This document shows, one piece after another, positions 55,922 to 56,320 of a stretch of 56,320 nt of DNA. Under the pieces are notes generated by a model that was not told where the DNA came from, made no database searches, and was given only the letters and a program-made list of their open reading frames with translations. The position numbers and the translations under genes are program-made. Origin of the DNA: JBGVSA01 sp041807905 (lineage in GTDB: Bacteria > Pseudomonadota > Gammaproteobacteria > Burkholderiales > Rhodocyclaceae); contig NZ_JBGVSA010000025.1 in NCBI RefSeq assembly GCF_041807905.1, positions 1-56,320 on the forward strand, given 5' to 3'. Numbering within the stretch: the first letter of the stretch is position 1; every line of letters begins with the position of its first letter.

Positions 55922-56320
55922 ATGATCGAACACCTCGTACCCATCCTCGCCGGCACACTTGGCGCCGCTGTCCCGCTCATCTTCGCCGGCCTCGGCGAAC
56001 TGGTGGCAGAGCGCTCTGGCGTCATCAATCTCGGCGTCGAGGGCATGATGCTCATCGGCGCGGTGGCAGGCTTCGCCATGGCGGCCGACACCGGGCTGGG
56101 CGCCTTTGCCGGACTCGGTGCCGGGGCGGTGGCCGGCATGCTTGCTTCGCTCATCTTTGCCGTGCTGTCGCTGTCGCTCATCGGCAACCAGGCGGCGGCG
56201 GGACTGGCGCTGACCATCTTCGGTATCGGTCTGTCCTCCTTCATCGGCCAGCACTACGTGAGTTTCAGCCTGCCGGGGCTCAAGCCGCTGGTGATTCCCT
56301 TCCTCGCCGACATCCCCGTG
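55922..56320 (+). CDS. ABC transporter permease, nucleoside type (YufQ-like), cut by window end
   Basis: The first 133 codons of a second BPD-transp-2 permease. It starts at ATG 55922 after GAGGA (55911-55915), begins MIEHLVPILAGTLGAAVPLI and has the family motif GVINLGVEGMMLIGAVAG. The visible part contains about three to four helices. It completes the importer with the ATPase and first permease; the binding lipoprotein must lie beyond the window. The frame is still open at the right edge. Confidence 0.9.
   Translation, partial: MIEHLVPILAGTLGAAVPLIFAGLGELVAERSGVINLGVEGMMLIGAVAGFAMAADTGLGAFAGLGAGAVAGMLASLIFAVLSLSLIGNQAAAGLALTIFGIGLSSFIGQHYVSFSLPGLKPLVIPFLADIPV

Overview
The window looks like chromosome of a Burkholderiaceae-type betaproteobacterium. 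It is GC-rich (by eye) and densely coded. It carries an Ala/Lys/Pro histone H1-like protein, a DUF3579 gene near argF, the sucC-sucD pair, a TerC/YjbE protein, a tRNA Pro-Arg-His trio and an acetoacetyl-CoA synthetase next to an ETF-ubiquinone oxidoreductase. Pandoraea, Burkholderia and Ralstonia relatives all fit; I lean to Pandoraea from general gene style, but nothing here proves the genus. No phage, transposase, plasmid or CRISPR genes are visible. Most of the window is core genome, with accessory character only at the two edges.

Layout. Positions 1-855 are non-coding and begin inside an array of 99-bp tandem repeats, each able to fold into several hairpins, upstream of nrdB (ribonucleotide reductase beta). 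Then come an H1-like DNA-binding protein, a sparse 0.7-kb gap with a promoter and a possible small ORF, a lytic transglycosylase, an 8-oxoguanine deaminase-type amidohydrolase and queF. Positions 7.4-12.8 kb are on the minus strand: bfd-bfr with a Fur-type operator, a two-gene transglutaminase / ATP-grasp-alpha-E operon, and a periplasmic binding protein. Positions 13-28 kb hold a cation:proton antiporter, a histone-deacetylase-fold enzyme, a cold-shock protein, rpsO-pnp, acetoacetyl-CoA synthetase, ETF-QO with a phosphotransferase, a DegS-like protease, a NIF3-like protein and a FimV-like protein.

Positions 28-39 kb contain sucCD, terC, an ornithine-cyclodeaminase-like enzyme, an FHA protein, a DHA2 drug-type exporter, a class II cyclic-nucleotide phosphodiesterase-like MBL protein, a GAF-containing GspE/PilB ATPase, a peroxiredoxin-fold protein that has lost its catalytic cysteine, and slyD. 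A tRNA operon (Pro-TGG, Arg-TCT, His-GTG) follows. Positions 39.6-46 kb carry DUF3579, argF, a VOC protein, argG, a DUF523 desulfurase-type protein, an EamA transporter and nadC.

The right end (46.3-56.3 kb) is a purine catabolism and uptake block: an MFS transporter, xdhA-xdhB-xdhC, and a BmpA/YufOPQ-type ABC transporter (ATPase and two permeases, the second cut by the window end). A hairpin-rich non-coding element of about 0.5 kb sits between the two permease genes, which are normally adjacent.

The observations most worth a second look are the 99-bp structured repeats with the hairpin-rich nrdB leader, the phosphodiesterase/GAF-ATPase pair, the cysteine-less peroxiredoxin, the transglutaminase/ATP-grasp/alpha-E operon, and the element splitting the ABC operon.
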